Below, one piece after another: positions 32,160 to 45,500 of a stretch of DNA of 64,000 nucleotides; within the stretch, counting starts at the first letter, position 1, and each line of letters begins with the position of its first letter. A program made the position numbers and the translations under genes. Location: the NCBI GenBank assembly GCA_030248215.1, contig JASANG010003183.1, forward strand, positions 62,001 to 126,000, read 5' to 3'. The DNA comes from Enoplolaimus lenunculus. Its lineage: Eukaryota; Nematoda; Enoplea; Enoplida; Thoracostomopsidae. Below the pieces are notes generated by a model that was not told the DNA's origin, did no database searches, and worked only from the letters and a program-made list of their open reading frames with translations.

Positions 32160-32973
32160 CATATTTCATATTTACAAACCAAATGTACCAATTAGACCCC
32201 TCTCTTTGCCAATGGAACCAAAGCAAAAATTGGTTTGAAATATATACGTTACAGGTTAAAATCATGATTATGCCTACATTGGCATATTTGACAGTAATTT
32301 CTTTTGAATTAAACAATCAAATTGAACAAAGTTACCTTCAAACGATGCTGGACATTAACAGTACACGCATCCGAGGGGGGCAGAGGTAGTGCAACCCCTC
32401 TGTAAAGGTCGCGAAGTGCTGTTTTGTTCGTAACGTGGGGTCATTTGTGACATTTACGTATAAAAAAAGTTGACAAAAATGGTTTAAAACGAAATCATTT
32501 ATTTGATAATATGAAATATTCGTGTTTTTGGCGAATGCATGTGAAGCATTTATCAGTTGGCGGTGAACGTCCACCTGTGGTAAGAATTGAACGGTAGGCA
32601 GAACGGCAGTTATTTTGACGGGTTTATAGTTTTGAAATTTAGCCTATGTCCAATTTAAAATGATTCTTTGAACTCGAAATCGTTTCAAAATGTCAGCGAT
32701 TTTTGTGTAAAACTTTGAAATGTTGCCGATATTACCTTTCAGTGTTGTAGAAGGTTTAGCTACCAAGTCACAGTCTTGATTTGGGTTCCTGAACAGCTTA
32801 CATCACAATTAAGGTACGGCTTTGGCTTAGAACACTTGCTTATGTATGCAACGTAGTATATGCTTTAAGCGTTAGGTATTTGCTTATAGTCTTGCATACG
32901 GTTCTGTCTAACGTTAGCTAAGTTTAAGCATAAGTCGAGGGCGTATATTTTCAAATGCATCTATAGCACCGGC

Positions 32974-33075
32974 CATTGTACAGAACAGAGACGGAACAGT
33001 ATTATAAGCGTATTCCTATGTCTAAAGCCTAAGCCTAAAAGGGTAAGAATGAGCGTATTTTTAAGTCTAAGCCTA
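32974..33075 (+). mobile_element. Family B MITE, left part only
   Basis: GGCCATTGTACAGAACAGAG is followed by CGGAACAGTATTATAAGCG and GCCTAA units, then unrelated sequence. The right end is missing. Confidence 0.55.
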
Positions 33076-33269
33076 TATTTTTTATTGAACCTTATGAAGA
33101 AAATATATAATCGTTCTTATAATAGCCTTAAAAAATTTTTTACTCTCATGGGTTAAAAGTCTTGTATATGAGGTTTATACCCAGCCGAATTTAACTCCTG
33201 GCCATCATATGATCAGCACGTTCAATTGGTGTTTCGTAAAAATTCAAGCGGATTAATGTAGACGAAGTA

Positions 33270-33476
33270 CATTAAAGAAATGGTGAGTCAAATTGACTCT
33301 GTCCGAAATAGGCTCTACGTGACTACACAAACTGAGTTAAATTCGACTCCGCGAGAGTCAAACGTGCGACTAAGTGAGTCGAAGTTGACGCTGGCTGAGT
33401 CGAATTTGATTCAAATTGTGTAGTCCGTAGAGCCTGTTTCGGAGAGAATCAATTAGACTCATTATTTTTTGCAGTG
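33270..33476. mobile_element. Palindromic MITE, family C copy 4
   Basis: ATTAAAGAAATGGTGAGTCAA at the left is a decayed end. The right end TTATTTTTTGCAGTG is intact. The interior has the same GAGTCAAACGTGCGACT centre as the other copies. Confidence 0.75.
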
Positions 33477-33869
33477 TAGTGCATAGGGTTCAAACAATGG
33501 CTTAGGCAAAAGGTTAGGCTTACGCATAAACGTCAAGTCATTTAGTCTAAAGCGTTAATGTGTTAAATTTATTCTTATACACTGTAACTCCCCATTTTTA
33601 CAGTGTAGTCATCAGTGTCAATTTTACTCACCATTTTTTGCAGTGCAGTGCAATGATGAACAACAGCAATACCACCTTTGTATTTATAGCAATTAATAAA
33701 CGGGTATGATGAATATTGTTAATGTGGCGTAAACGTCGTGTATCCCTGACAAGTTATTTAATTGCATCGAATGGGAATCGAACCAGCGCCGCAGATGATG
33801 GGTAAGTTCCATTTTTGTAGTCAGATTTCAACTTAAGTTTAAAAATGTTAATGGGCTCATTGCAAATTA

Positions 33870-34010
33870 TAGCTGGGTGTAAACCGATAGTAAAAATAAC
33901 GGAAACAAATAGTGGTCAAAATATCGAAAACGGAAAATTGATATTGAAGTATAAAAGTTTCAAAGATGTTTCATTTTTTTGCCAACACAATTGAGACGTG
34001 CAAACATTCA
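33870..34010. repeat. Interspersed repeat, family N copy 1
   Basis: GGGTGTAAACCGATAGTAAAA through AAAGATGTTTCATTTTTTTGCC to CACAATTGAGACGTGCAAA recurs inverted at 47560-47710. A related opening, GGGTGTAACAGGATATCCG, lies at 47315. Boundaries are only approximate. Confidence 0.5.
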
Positions 34011-34224
34011 CCGTCGAAAATCTGAAGAAAATTGGCGGATGATCCGAAATTTTACCTTTTCGGATAAATTTTGCAATTTTATTTCATTGTGAAAAATTGC
34101 AGCATATCTGTAAGAAAAAATTGCGATATATACGTGATTTATAACTAAGTTTGAGCGTATAAATAAGGAATTTCTAGTATTTATATAACAGAAGCAACGG
34201 AAGGGATCCCGGTTTTAACCGGAA

Positions 34225-34520
34225 ACGGATAATGACTCCAGCAACAAATACAGTTGAATTCGAAACTTTAAAGTATACTTAAGTTATGAAAGCAATTCCT
34301 ACGTAAACCTTGCATTCTCGCTCAAGCTTTCGATACAAGACAAATAAACGTTTAATTCAACGGATATTTGCACTACCACTACCGGATAATATCAGTAACG
34401 AAGGGCGGCGGATAACTGGTTAAAAATAAATAACAATCCGTACCCGTATAACAGGGGAAGTACCCTCTCGAGATCAAAAATAAATATCAGTCTCTCCTCT
34501 TATTCGGATAACTACAGTAC
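34225..34520 (-). mobile_element. MITE, family E copy 4
   Basis: AATGACTCCAGCAACAAATAC, CGAAACTTTAAAGTATACTT, CAAATAAACGTTTAATTCAA and TTCGGATAACTACAGTA occur in the family order of 18590-18855. Confidence 0.65.
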
Positions 34521-34961
34521 CGTTTATTAATATTATACAATCAAATCTTGAGTTTTTTATATATTTAGTAATGTTGGTATATATATGTACGTGTGTGTGG
34601 GTTTTGTAGAGCCCAAAATGTAAAATTTGGTCCAGTCGGTGACAAGTGATAGTAACCTAAAAACTTATTAAATTTCTTTTATTGGTCGCTTAGCAACTTA
34701 AATAGCCAAATAATTCAAAAGGATTTAAATTGATTTATTTAAATTTAATTAGAAAATATCCATCTGTTATTCTTAAAATCTATATTTTCTGAGCGTTGAA
34801 AAATTTTTTAAACTTAAATTTGCTTTATTCTTTATATAATTTTTTGAGTTAAACTTGTACAAGGCTTACGTTAAAACTGATGCAGTTTATTTTGCACGTT
34901 TTGTACCTATTAGACTATTGGCTAACTGTTTGTCTGAAGTGTAAGCTTTGGGCTTAGGGTT

Positions 34962-35475
34962 GCGCTATACTTGTCGTACGGCGTCGTCTGTCACTCGTGC
35001 GGCGTCGTCCATCACCCGTACGGCGTCGTCCGTCACTTGCACGGCGTCGTCCGTCACCCGTACGGCACCGCCCGTCACCCGCACGGTGCTGTCCGTCACC
35101 GGTACGGCGCCGTCCGTCACCTGCACGGTGCTGTCCGTCACCGGTACGGCGCCGTCCGTCACTTGCGCGGCGTCGTCCGTCACCCGTACGGCGTCGTCCG
35201 TCACCTGCACGGCGTCGTCCGTCACCCGTACGGCACCGCCCGTCACCTGCACGGCGTCGTCCGTCACCCGTACGGCACCGCCCGTCACCTGCACGGCGTC
35301 GTCCGTCACCCGTACGGCACTGCCCGACACCTGCACGGTGCTGTCCGTCACCGGTACGGCGCCGTCCGTCATTATGCGGTATGATACGTGAGTAAATCGC
35401 GTACGATACCGCACTGTGACGCACGGTGACGGACGGTGTCGGACGATGACAGACGTCATCAAAACTATCGCGCTA
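34962..35475. repeat. 21-bp GC-rich minisatellite inside a palindromic element
   Basis: About twenty tandem copies of a 21-base unit close to CGTCCGTCACCCGTACGGCGT span 34975-35385. They are bounded by GCGCTATACTTGTCG at the left and GACGTCATCAAAACTATCGCGC at the right, a weak inverted pair. Because 21 is a multiple of three, long frames open on both strands. The encoded Arg/His/Pro or Val/Thr repeats do not indicate a gene. Related short elements are at 25018-25120, 35822-36012 and 38230-38360. Confidence 0.9.
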
Positions 35476-35821
35476 CTCTTAGGCTGAGACTTTACTTGTA
35501 AATAATTGGAATAAAAAAAATTTGATTGATTTTTTTTAGATTCGCTTATAATTTTCTTGTATTATTCTTCAAATCTACACGTTTTTTCGGCGTTTTAAAA
35601 GCGTTTTTTACTTTGTAAGTTTGTTTGTTAATTTAACTTTTTGCCCGAATTTCTAATTCAAGACTCACGCTAAAATTGAGACAGAATATTGTACACGGTT
35701 TGTGCCTAAATTAGACTATTGGCAAACAACTTGGTGTAAGCCTAACATTTAGGATTAAGAAGTGGCTTATATTACACTTAGGTTAAACCTAAGGTTAAGC
35801 CTAAGCCTAATCTCTATGGCA

Positions 35822-36012
35822 GCGTTATACTTTTAAGGACATCCGGCGTTGTCCGGCGCTTTCCATCGCCGTCCTGGGTTGTCTGTCGCCGTCCGTCGCT
35901 GTGCATCACGGTTCGACGCTTTCAATCGCGTACCATACTATACAGTGCCGCACGTGGAGGCATGGCGACGAACGGTGACGGACGACGCCGGACAGTTCCT
36001 CTCAACTATAGC
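35822..36012. repeat. Short relative of the minisatellite element
   Basis: GCGTTATACTTTTAAGGACATC at the left and CTCAACTATAGCGCC at the right, with CGTCCGTCGCTGTGCATCACG and similar units between. It has the ends of the family but not the long tandem array. It lies just upstream of the first exon of the next gene. Confidence 0.6.
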
Positions 36013-36193
36013 GCCCCCCCTGAGTCTCGGCGTATTTTGTTGGTCCGCTCATTATCTATGAACGATGAAAAACGTTTTGTTGAGGGAAAGTAAAACAAAT
36101 ACTGCGACAATTTCATGCCTTGATTATTAGCTTCAAAATGCTGACCGTAGAAATTGGATTTTTTTCAGGAATTCCACCCATCCGGCTGTTCCC

Positions 36194-36587
36194 ATGACTC
36201 GTTCACGTTCTACTGTCCGTCGGCGTCCACAACAACGAGTACAATCATCCGTATCTCAAACTCGGCCTTGTGAGCCTAGCCAGGATACCGCCGCCTTAAT
36301 TATGGAGATCCCAACTGGTAGCTCGTCTACCACCCAGGATTTCACCCGGCCTAATACCGGTAAATCAGTGTCAACTAAGCGGCCTCAGCTTCCAAGAGCC
36401 AGAAGTCTGAAGGCATCCTCAGAGGACAAAGGTAAAGAGAATGTGCCGGCAGCAAGAAGAATTTCAAATAGCAAAGGAGCGAGTGGACCTTTAAATGACG
36501 CCAGAAACCAGTTGAAAACTGTGATTGGATGTGGATTTATGGATCAAATTGAAACTCAACGCAACACGATTGGACTAGCGATGAAAG
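36194..36587 (+). CDS. First recognised exon of the CaaX-protein gene (disordered basic region)
   Basis: The acceptor TTTTTTCAG ends at 36168. The ATG at 36194 opens 131 codons before a donor GTAAAG at 36588 with one base left over, completed by AA at 37667. The product starts MTRSRSTVRRRPQQR and has a KEN motif (GKENVP), which in some proteins is a degradation signal for the anaphase-promoting complex; whether it acts here is unknown. The eight codons between the acceptor and the ATG are also open, so an upstream exon could extend the protein. Confidence 0.7.
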
Positions 36588-39517
36588 GTAAAGCTGACGT
36601 GTCCCGTGCTGATTACAGGGATCGGTCGACTTGAAGACAGAGAGGCTTATTCGTATATTTCTAGCGTTAGTTTTGTTAATTGTGCACTTTCATGCGTAAT
36701 TTCAAACGAAATTATGCAAATTTGCCATAATGTCTGAAAAACGCCTTGCATTAGCCGCTTGTGGGCTGAGAAACGTTAGACGCTTTGGCCAACATATAAA
36801 AACAAGGTTGTAACAGCAGCATAAGCATATTTCGAAGCAAGCCTAAGGTTAAGTCAAAGCAAAAAAATTAGTCTAATACACAAGCTTTACTCTATTGCAG
36901 TCACACAGAAAAACGTTCCGACCTTTACATGGGTGAACGCGTTAAACTCATTACAGCATTTTAGGCTCACCAGAACAGCATAAAAATGGACACCCGACCG
37001 TGGCCAGGTTAAAATGTAAATTGGGTTTAACCAATCTTAAATAAGCCGTTGGGTTGATTTCACAAAATTTTTACGAACAGGATTAACAAAGAGTTCGTCA
37101 GGATCCCAAGAATTTTTCGGATTTTTTCTGTTAAATGCTTGGTAGCCAGCGTTTGCTCAAAAATGGTTTAAGTTTGAAAATTTAGTGTTTTTATCGCTAT
37201 CAAAGTTTTGGTTAATGAGTTACGGTCATTTGGCACCTACCAGGGCGTTTTCATAGTGCCGAAACAGCTGTGAGACACATAACTCGTGGACCATTCTACC
37301 AATAAGTAAAGACTTGGACACCGTTGGACTCAGCTCTGCAAGCTGCGTCGAATGATATATAAACAATTTAAACTCTTTGACAAAGTAATCCAATATTTCC
37401 ACAACTCAAATTTCATTGTGGAACGATTAAGAGACGTCATGAGAAACACAAATATGCAAAAATCTTCTAAATCTGACCAACTTTGAGCAAACACATACTC
37501 GCAGACTCGAAGAGGTCACTCCTCCGAACCAGAGTAGGATGTGGGTAAAAAATTTACCCGACGCGCATTTACCCCCGGATACCGGCGGGTAAAAACTCCC
37601 ACTCTGCTCCGAGCCGTCCATTGGCAACGAATCTGAGCGATCAAATTGTGTTCTTTTCGATTGCAGAATCAGATTTGGCTGACGAAGATAACATTGACGT
37701 TTGCTTCAATATTGCCGAAATGTGTTTACGAGCAAATACTGAACAAGCAGTTGAGTTGACAATTGAAATTTTTGACGCGTTGAAAATGTCCGATGTCGAC
37801 CGACGAGCGTTTTGTCGTATGGTTGTGGCAGAAATGTTGCTTATGTCGACGCCTCGAAAGTAAAATAATGCAACATTTTCGACAACTTGACGATAGACAG
37901 TTGGTCCAGGCTAAGCTCGAGCATGACCCTAAGCTTAATGGCTTATGTTATAGAACAGGGCCGGAACAGTAATATTAGCATATTGCGAAGCCTAAGCGTA
38001 AGCCTAAGCCTAAGCGTATGTATGAGCCTATTCCTAAGCCAAAGCCTAAGCGTATGTATGAGCCTATTTCTAAGCCTAAGCCTAAGTATAAGCCTAAGCC
38101 TAAGGAAAAAAATTAGTGTAAAGCTTAAACTAACTCTATTACAGCCCCTCCGGAAAACGTTCCGGCCCTGTTGTATACATGGACCAGCCTAATAGTGGGC
38201 GACAAATTATCATGAAAATGACGTCATCTTAGCAAAAGCTGGCATTACGCATGACGTGGTCCGTTACCATCCTTTATCATGCGGTATCGTACGTGAGCAA
38301 TTCGCGTACCATTTCGCATGGTGACGCATGGTGACGCATCGTGACGGGCGGCTCTTGACGTCATTATCTTGCGTAATCGTTCAGCATGTGACAATTATAA
38401 AAAGTTTTTACAATAATTTGTATTTTATCATGTCCTCTGTAAAGTAATTATGTACTTGCAGCCGTCGCGTTTAGCTAATTTAGCCAATATCGCAAAGTTG
38501 CAGGGCTTTGGGGGGTAAAGATTGAGCAAAATTGCTATACTGTAATAGAAATTTAGTCTAATTACGTTGCGGCAGTATATACAAATTGTTATCGTTCATG
38601 GAACGGAACTTTGCTGACGGATCCATAGTCCGGTCAATTTGCCTGAAACGCTGGGATCAAATTGAAGTATTGCGGACTGGAAAATTCTGGATTCACCATC
38701 GGACTCTGCTCCGACGTATACGCTAGTGAAATATGACTAAAAGTATACTAAAATTCAGAACTAAATTCCAGTTAAAGCTGATTTTGGAAACGAGTGTGGG
38801 TCGGATTTTGAGAACGCAACTTCCGATTCTTTAACTCGCCGCATCACCAAATCTATTTGAGATGAAATAGAAAATATTCATGTGAGAAAGAGTTAATATT
38901 ATTAAGTATTACTGTTAACAAAAGTATTAATTCTTATACACAATTTCAGAACTAAATCCAAACTGAACAAAGCTGATTCTGTAGACGACTACGAATTGGA
39001 TGGCGAGAACGCAACCGCAGACTCTTATCCAGCCCATCGCCAGCTGCTGACGCGAGCAAAAACGTTTTTACCCGCTGATGAGCACGTTGAACTTGCGTTG
39101 AGATTAATCGAAAAGTTGAACGGAAATCCATCGGTGTTCAACGCACAACTGTTTACCACCATTTCGTTCTATTGTGTTGTGGAAGTTGCGAAAACTCAGG
39201 TTAAATGGCGTTGAAAATGAATCTGAATTATAGAAAGACGACATAAAACAATAAATGTCCACCGTTCGAAAGACTGGTTTCGAATGCAAGCTTGAACATA
39301 AGTACTTGATGTACAAACAAAAAATATTCATGCGAGAAATGGTTAATTGCATCATTTTTTTTCAAAATCAATTGCTAACTGGTGATAGGTGCTACGCACA
39401 GTTGAGAAATAAATCCAATTTTTAAACTTGGTACCTGTTTATAGGTTGTCCGCAAAATGTTTCCAGAACCACACATAATAACCGGATTATTAAAATGGCA
39501 CAGAGTTTCAAAAAGAC

Positions 39518-39571
<54 letters not shown>

Positions 39572-42500
39572 TAGTACATGTAGTTGCACACATATGCAAC
39601 TGGACTAACGCTTCTCCGGCCGTAGGCTAAATTGTTGCCTGGGTTCCTCATATTTAAGTGAACAAAATAAAACATATAAAACATCAGAAACAATAGGTAT
39701 CTCAATGCATACAAACTTAATTTGCATACATAACGTAAACAAAAATCTGATGAAATGCTGCCCAAAATACGTATGTGGGGCGTACCAGCGTTAATATATA
39801 GATGATAATAATAAACTGTAATGTGGGGATACCAGTGAGTATGACGCGCACTAATCGAAGCAAATCATTTCCAGGACAAAATCCGCATCTTAGACTTGAT
39901 CGCAGCATTTCTGCAGTCTCACGTTGATGGTCAATTCAGTTCTTTTTCGGACGATGACGGAGAGCCCGCAATTGTCAAAATCGTTTCATGTGATTTTGGA
40001 ACAGCTTTAGTTGAACTGGCCCAGGCGCTGAGCGCAGGGTTGAGCAAAGATGATGAACGGCAAGTGATTGACGCGTATCGAGTCATTTTGGCGACTTGTC
40101 GGCCAAATTTACGCGTGCCGTGGTGTTCGGTAACCAACGATGATAATAATAATGGTAAGATTTTTTAAACCTTATTCACACGTGCTAGTTGTTGCTGTAA
40201 AAAAATTGCACCTGCAACTTACACTTGCAAGTTTCGTCCAAAATCCCGTTCGAAAAACTTTCCGCTGCAAATGATTGATTACAAATCATTGCTAGAAATT
40301 TAGTTCACATGTGCGAATAACCATGCAAGGTCACTGAGTTTATTGCAGCAGCTTTCTCATTGGTTGATGAAAAAAATCAAGTTCCGCGAGCAATTGGCAG
40401 CAGCAATTTCATGCAGCAAAATCTTGCACGTGTGAATAGTGCTTAAGACTGCTGTGTCAAATTATTTATAAGAAGGAATATAACGCCATTCACACGTGCA
40501 AGTTTTTGCAGCACAAACGCGCAACTTCTTCAATTTGTGCTTGCATAATAGTTCACTGAAAAGACTTGAAGCTGTACGTTTTGTTTGAAAACCCATTGCA
40601 AAACTTGCAGCTCCAAATTGCGATCGCAAGTCTAAACGGAAAGTTTGCACTTGTGTATACCTGAGAAGGAATCGTTTATGAGGCATAAGCTTAGGCTCAG
40701 ACTTAGCCTTAGCTTTCTGATACGCTTAAGCTGAGAGAAAATGTACAAGTGGAAAACCTGTTCTAGTCCCCATAGGCGTCCTATTGTTTTACTTCCACGA
40801 CAGTTTCCGCTGTTCTACGGTCCCGTATGTTCCACTGTCACTGCTGATCTGCTGTACTGGCTGTACCGCTGTCTCGGCTGTCCTACTGTTCCTGTTGCAA
40901 ACCTGTAGCGGCTATTATCTGCTGTCCGGCTCACCAACATTCAGCAAAATCTGAGAAACGCAGTAGAAGTGGTTCACTTTTGTTGCGATTGGGACTGCTG
41001 GGCGACCCTGAGAAAAACATTGGTCACAATAAAATAATAATATAATAACAATAATATTAATAATGGTAGAAATAATAATCATAATAATAATAAAAATAAT
41101 AATAATACTAATAATAACAATAATAGCAACAATAATAATAATAACAATAATAACAATAAAAATAATAATAATAGCAATAATTACAATGAAAATGACAACA
41201 ACAATAATAATAATTAGTATTACGATGTTTATTTTAGACAAATTACCTATAACTTTAAAAAAACCGCTAGTAGTTGGTGTTGGTGATAGGCTTTGTAACT
41301 TTAAAAACTATGATTTTTGTGACTTGTCGAATTAAATCTACAAGACCTGAGATCTTTAGTGCCCGATGAGCAGCGATAAGTAGTATTCCATCGTTCATAA
41401 GATCAGTTAATAGTTGGTGATAGGTCATGTACAATGGCAGATCCAAGAGAGGGCCACCCCGGCCGTGGCCCCCCAACCGCATCTCGACAAAAATTATGTA
41501 GCAATTTTGTGACAATAGTTCGTGGTTTGTGTATGGATTAAAGTAATAGTTGGTCAAACCCCCCCCACGATCAACGGTCATGTAACTTTAAAACCATTAA
41601 TTTTAGCAACCAGTCTTCATAATTTTCTCAACCTGCAATGTTCGGTAAGTAAATTCTGTCAAATGATTGGTAGCAAACGAATCGACGTTTGTTTACAATT
41701 TCGAGTCAGTTAATGCATTTATGATATTTATTTCAGACCAATACACATCAAAGGACTCGCCGTATCTTAACTATTACAATCAAACGATTTTCGAACGCTG
41801 TTACGACGCAACGTTGAACGCAATGCAATGGCATGCAAATTTGCAATTATCGGTTGCAGTATTGCAACCAGAACTGCAATATTTTCTGTCGCGTTTGGCC
41901 GAATGTGTTCTGACTGTAATTTGTCCAAAAGGAACGAAATTTTTACCGTGTGAATGTTTGATGGATATGATAACTCAAAAAGCGATTGCTATAATATTTG
42001 AACACGAGCTAATTGATAAACCAAGGTAGGCGACAGGGTCGATAGGGGGACGATGTGTGGTAACCCCCGGAACTGTAGTGTTAGTTTTATAAAAGGCAAA
42101 CGTGTGCTCAACACATTACTGTTTTTCATTTTCGTTAGGTGAAGCTTAGGCTATTAGCTGCCTAACTCTTAACTTTAAACCTAAGAAAAAAACCTAATAA
42201 AGCTAAAAACAAGTATTCGGGTAATAGCTAATCTAGCTTATACATCAAAAAAATGTTCAAAAATTGTTTACTTACGCCGTACTCACGCGTGCCAGTTTTT
42301 TGTCACTAAGAAATTGCAGTTGCAACCAACTTGCCGGTGCAAGTTTTAAAAGGTTGCAAACCAAAACTTGTACTCTCTAAAAACTAAAACTTAAATTATA
42401 GCTTTACTCCACTTGAATATTAGTTTTAGTAAAACTTAAATGGCAGTACGGACTAACTAAACAAGAATTTTAAGTTTTACTTCAACTAACTTTAAATTAC

Positions 42501-45500
42501 TTTAAATTTTTTTTATTTTTTTAGCAAATTTTTTGTTTCAGAAATATGGCGCAACACATCGACTTGCTTATTGACATTTTCATACAACATCCTTTGACTC
42601 GTCGCATTCGACTGTTGACACAGTTGTATCCATACGCAACACAACAGATTGGACGCAGTTTTGATGACGTTTACGAATTTGGGATCGCAAACCCTGACGA
42701 AAACTTTTACAAGTGAGTTCAGAAGCACAGAATCGTACTAATAATTTTATTTCAGAAATGTTCAATTTGATTATTATCACCTTAGGGTTCGTATTCTCAA
42801 ATGTATATAGCAACTATCATCAGTTAGTAATTATATTTTCAATTTTGCTAAAGCAGTTGCTAAACTAAAAATTGGTACATTAGTAGAGGCAATAAAATGC
42901 GAAAAATGTGCCATAATTTCAGTCTCAGCATTCACTGGTTCGAAAGTTACAAGATCACCAACTGTTGATATGTGCGGCACACATATGATAATACGTGTCT
43001 CGATTGTAGCAGGTTAAAACGGGAAAGTGTTTTTTATGGTCTCTTAAGAAATTTAGGGAAGGAATATACCCTGGCTATCTTGTTTTTCTAGTGTACTCTC
43101 ATGTCCAAGAGCGTTCAGAGTGCCGATCCATCGGCAATACCTTAATACGAATTGATGTTTGTCATAAAAATACCACTCTGGTGAGAGAATTTGTGCGTAC
43201 CTTCCCAAATATGCACCGGCCTCAATAGGAATGACCTTGGCTTTATAGGTTGACATCGAATGATATTCCAAAAAGACTTAAGCGACGGGAGCAAAAACGA
43301 AGTTTTGCTAATTGGATTGAAAACATTGCTGACGTAGAGTTCTCCAGATGCTGCCAAACAATTTTTTCGACTCATAAACATTTTCTCATAAATTTAAGGG
43401 TTAAGGTGTATAAGCTTAGATTATACCGAGCTTTATGCGGGGTTCACGTTATAACCGGGACAGCTTGGGACACGTTTTGTCCCTATTAGACTACTGGGTA
43501 ACATTTTGTCTGCTTGTAAAGGCTGGTGCATAAGTAAGCCTTATTCCTAAGCGTTAGCCTTGACGTTAATGCGGACCAAGTGAGTAAGAGCCACATTTTC
43601 TGTTGAGCGGATGAAAATGTGACTAAATGTGAGTGGCACATTTTTGCCTTCTATCAAATTAATTCTATAGTCGAACGGCGAGAGGGTTACCATACATTGT
43701 CCAAAGTATAACCTGGATGGTGCATTAAAGATGAGGTGAACGACCCTTTTATCCATGCGCCCGCATTTATGGCCCTATCTTTTGCAAGAAATATTAATAT
43801 TATTTTATAAAGTTTACAAATTTAACATTGCTAATTGTAATAAATAATATATTTTTTTGCAGTTTTGTAACAACCGTGGCACGATTTGACGGATCGGTGA
43901 TTCAACGACGTCACGTTGATCAAATTGAGCAAAAATTGCTTACAGAAAGCACTCGGTCGTCGGCGTTGATGGAAATATTGCAAACGCTTGATGCAATTGC
44001 TGAAAATCGACACGAACCAATGCATGGACGAGGTCAAGGTAAGTCTATGCATAATGGCCCATATATAGAACAGGGTCGGAACAGTAGTATAAGCATATTC
44101 CTAAGCCTAAGTCTAAGCATAAGCTTAAGCGTATGAGGTTATGGATGAGCGTATTCCTGAGCCTAAGCCCAAGCCTAAGCCTAAGCAAAATAATTAGTCT
44201 AAAGCTTAAACTGACTGTATTATAGCTCCTCTGGAAAACGATCCGGCCCTGTTCTATACATGGGCCGAAAAAATTATTTTCTATTTAAAAACATTTTTAA
44301 ACAGAAATATGACTCTTTAATTTTTCAAAACATAAAAATTTGAAATTTTAGACTTTATTTGAAAAAATTTTAACACAAATATGTCCGAAATATAACACAT
44401 TTTTGCCAATTCTCCAAATATGTAATGTCTAGAAACGAAACATTCGTGCGGGACGCTGACTCCAAGATAGTAGCAGAATTTCAACTAAATTCTCTACTTT
44501 GACAGCATAAGATACGTCCAAAACGTAAACTTAGGTTATACGACACTCAGTTCAACTCAAATAACCATTAAAATTAAATTAGTTATATAATCTTTTAAGA
44601 ATATAAACGCAGCAACTCGTTTACATACATTAAAAGGGGGGGAACTCCATCCATGACAGCTAAATTCTTAAAAATACAAAATTTGCGTCTAAAACATTCG
44701 CAGTGGTAAATTTGCTAATATCAGAATTTTATGATATAAACATTTTCGATACAAATTCCTCAGCTTTTAATAAGATTATTTCTGACTGAAATTATAAACT
44801 TATTATTCGTGAAAATTAAAACAATGAAATAGTATTGGAATTTAAGACAATTTTTAAGTGTTGAGTTGCAGCAAAACGTTTCTGCATCTGAACAACGGAT
44901 GATGCACAAATATTGGGATTTTAAAACCACTTTAAGCAAGGATGTTAAAATTGAAACAATTTTCGTCAGTTGGGGAAAACGTAAGGGTGCCGCTGCCGCT
45001 ATACTCGCCGCGCTTCGTTACGCCACACGGCCCAATAAAATATTTGTATAAAAAATTGCCAAACGCCACCAAAAAGACTTTTCCAATATTTTTGTTAACA
45101 ACGCATAACGGCGTGGGTCAGCGTACGGCGGCGTATGGCGGCACGCTGTGGCGCCCTGCACAGTAAAGTATAGAGCAAACGGGCCTATGTACAGATCAGG
45201 GACGGAACGTTTTTGTGGGCACTTGAATATAGTAAGCTTAAGGTTTAGATTAATTTTTCTGCATGGCTTAGGCTAAGGCTTAGGAATATGCTTATTTTTA
45301 CGCCTAGGCTTGATATAAAGCTTAGTCTTAGAAATATTCTTGTAATACTGATCCGCCCTTTGGGCCGAGCAAACCTTACTTATCCCTAGCGATAAAATAG
45401 ATTCTTCATTATAATTTTGAGCACAGAACGCAGTCAAAGCTATGTGTTAAATAAAGTTACACTTTATTATTAATAGTGTTTTATATTATATTTCAGAGTA

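Larger units (their letters stand above)
29217..36168. other. Intergenic region between the collagen gene and the next gene
   Basis: I find no supported exon in this 7 kb. It contains two TTAA elements, two family A elements, a family C element, short B fragments, a family E element and the GC-rich minisatellite, each listed separately. The rest is AT-rich unique-looking DNA. The frame at 32183-32389 is open but lacks splice or domain support. Confidence 0.5.

Noticed and set aside
34948-35462. Several long open frames on both strands encoding Thr/Val, Arg/Pro or His/Gly repeats
   Set aside because: They come from the 21-bp minisatellite, whose period is a multiple of three, so any stop-free unit stays open in every frame. 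There are no splice or start signals.
39375-39599. Poly-tyrosine protein on the minus strand
   Set aside because: It is the translation of an AAT-type microsatellite.
41030-41241. Ile-rich membrane-like proteins on both strands
   Set aside because: They are the translation of the AAT-rich microsatellite at 41030-41225.
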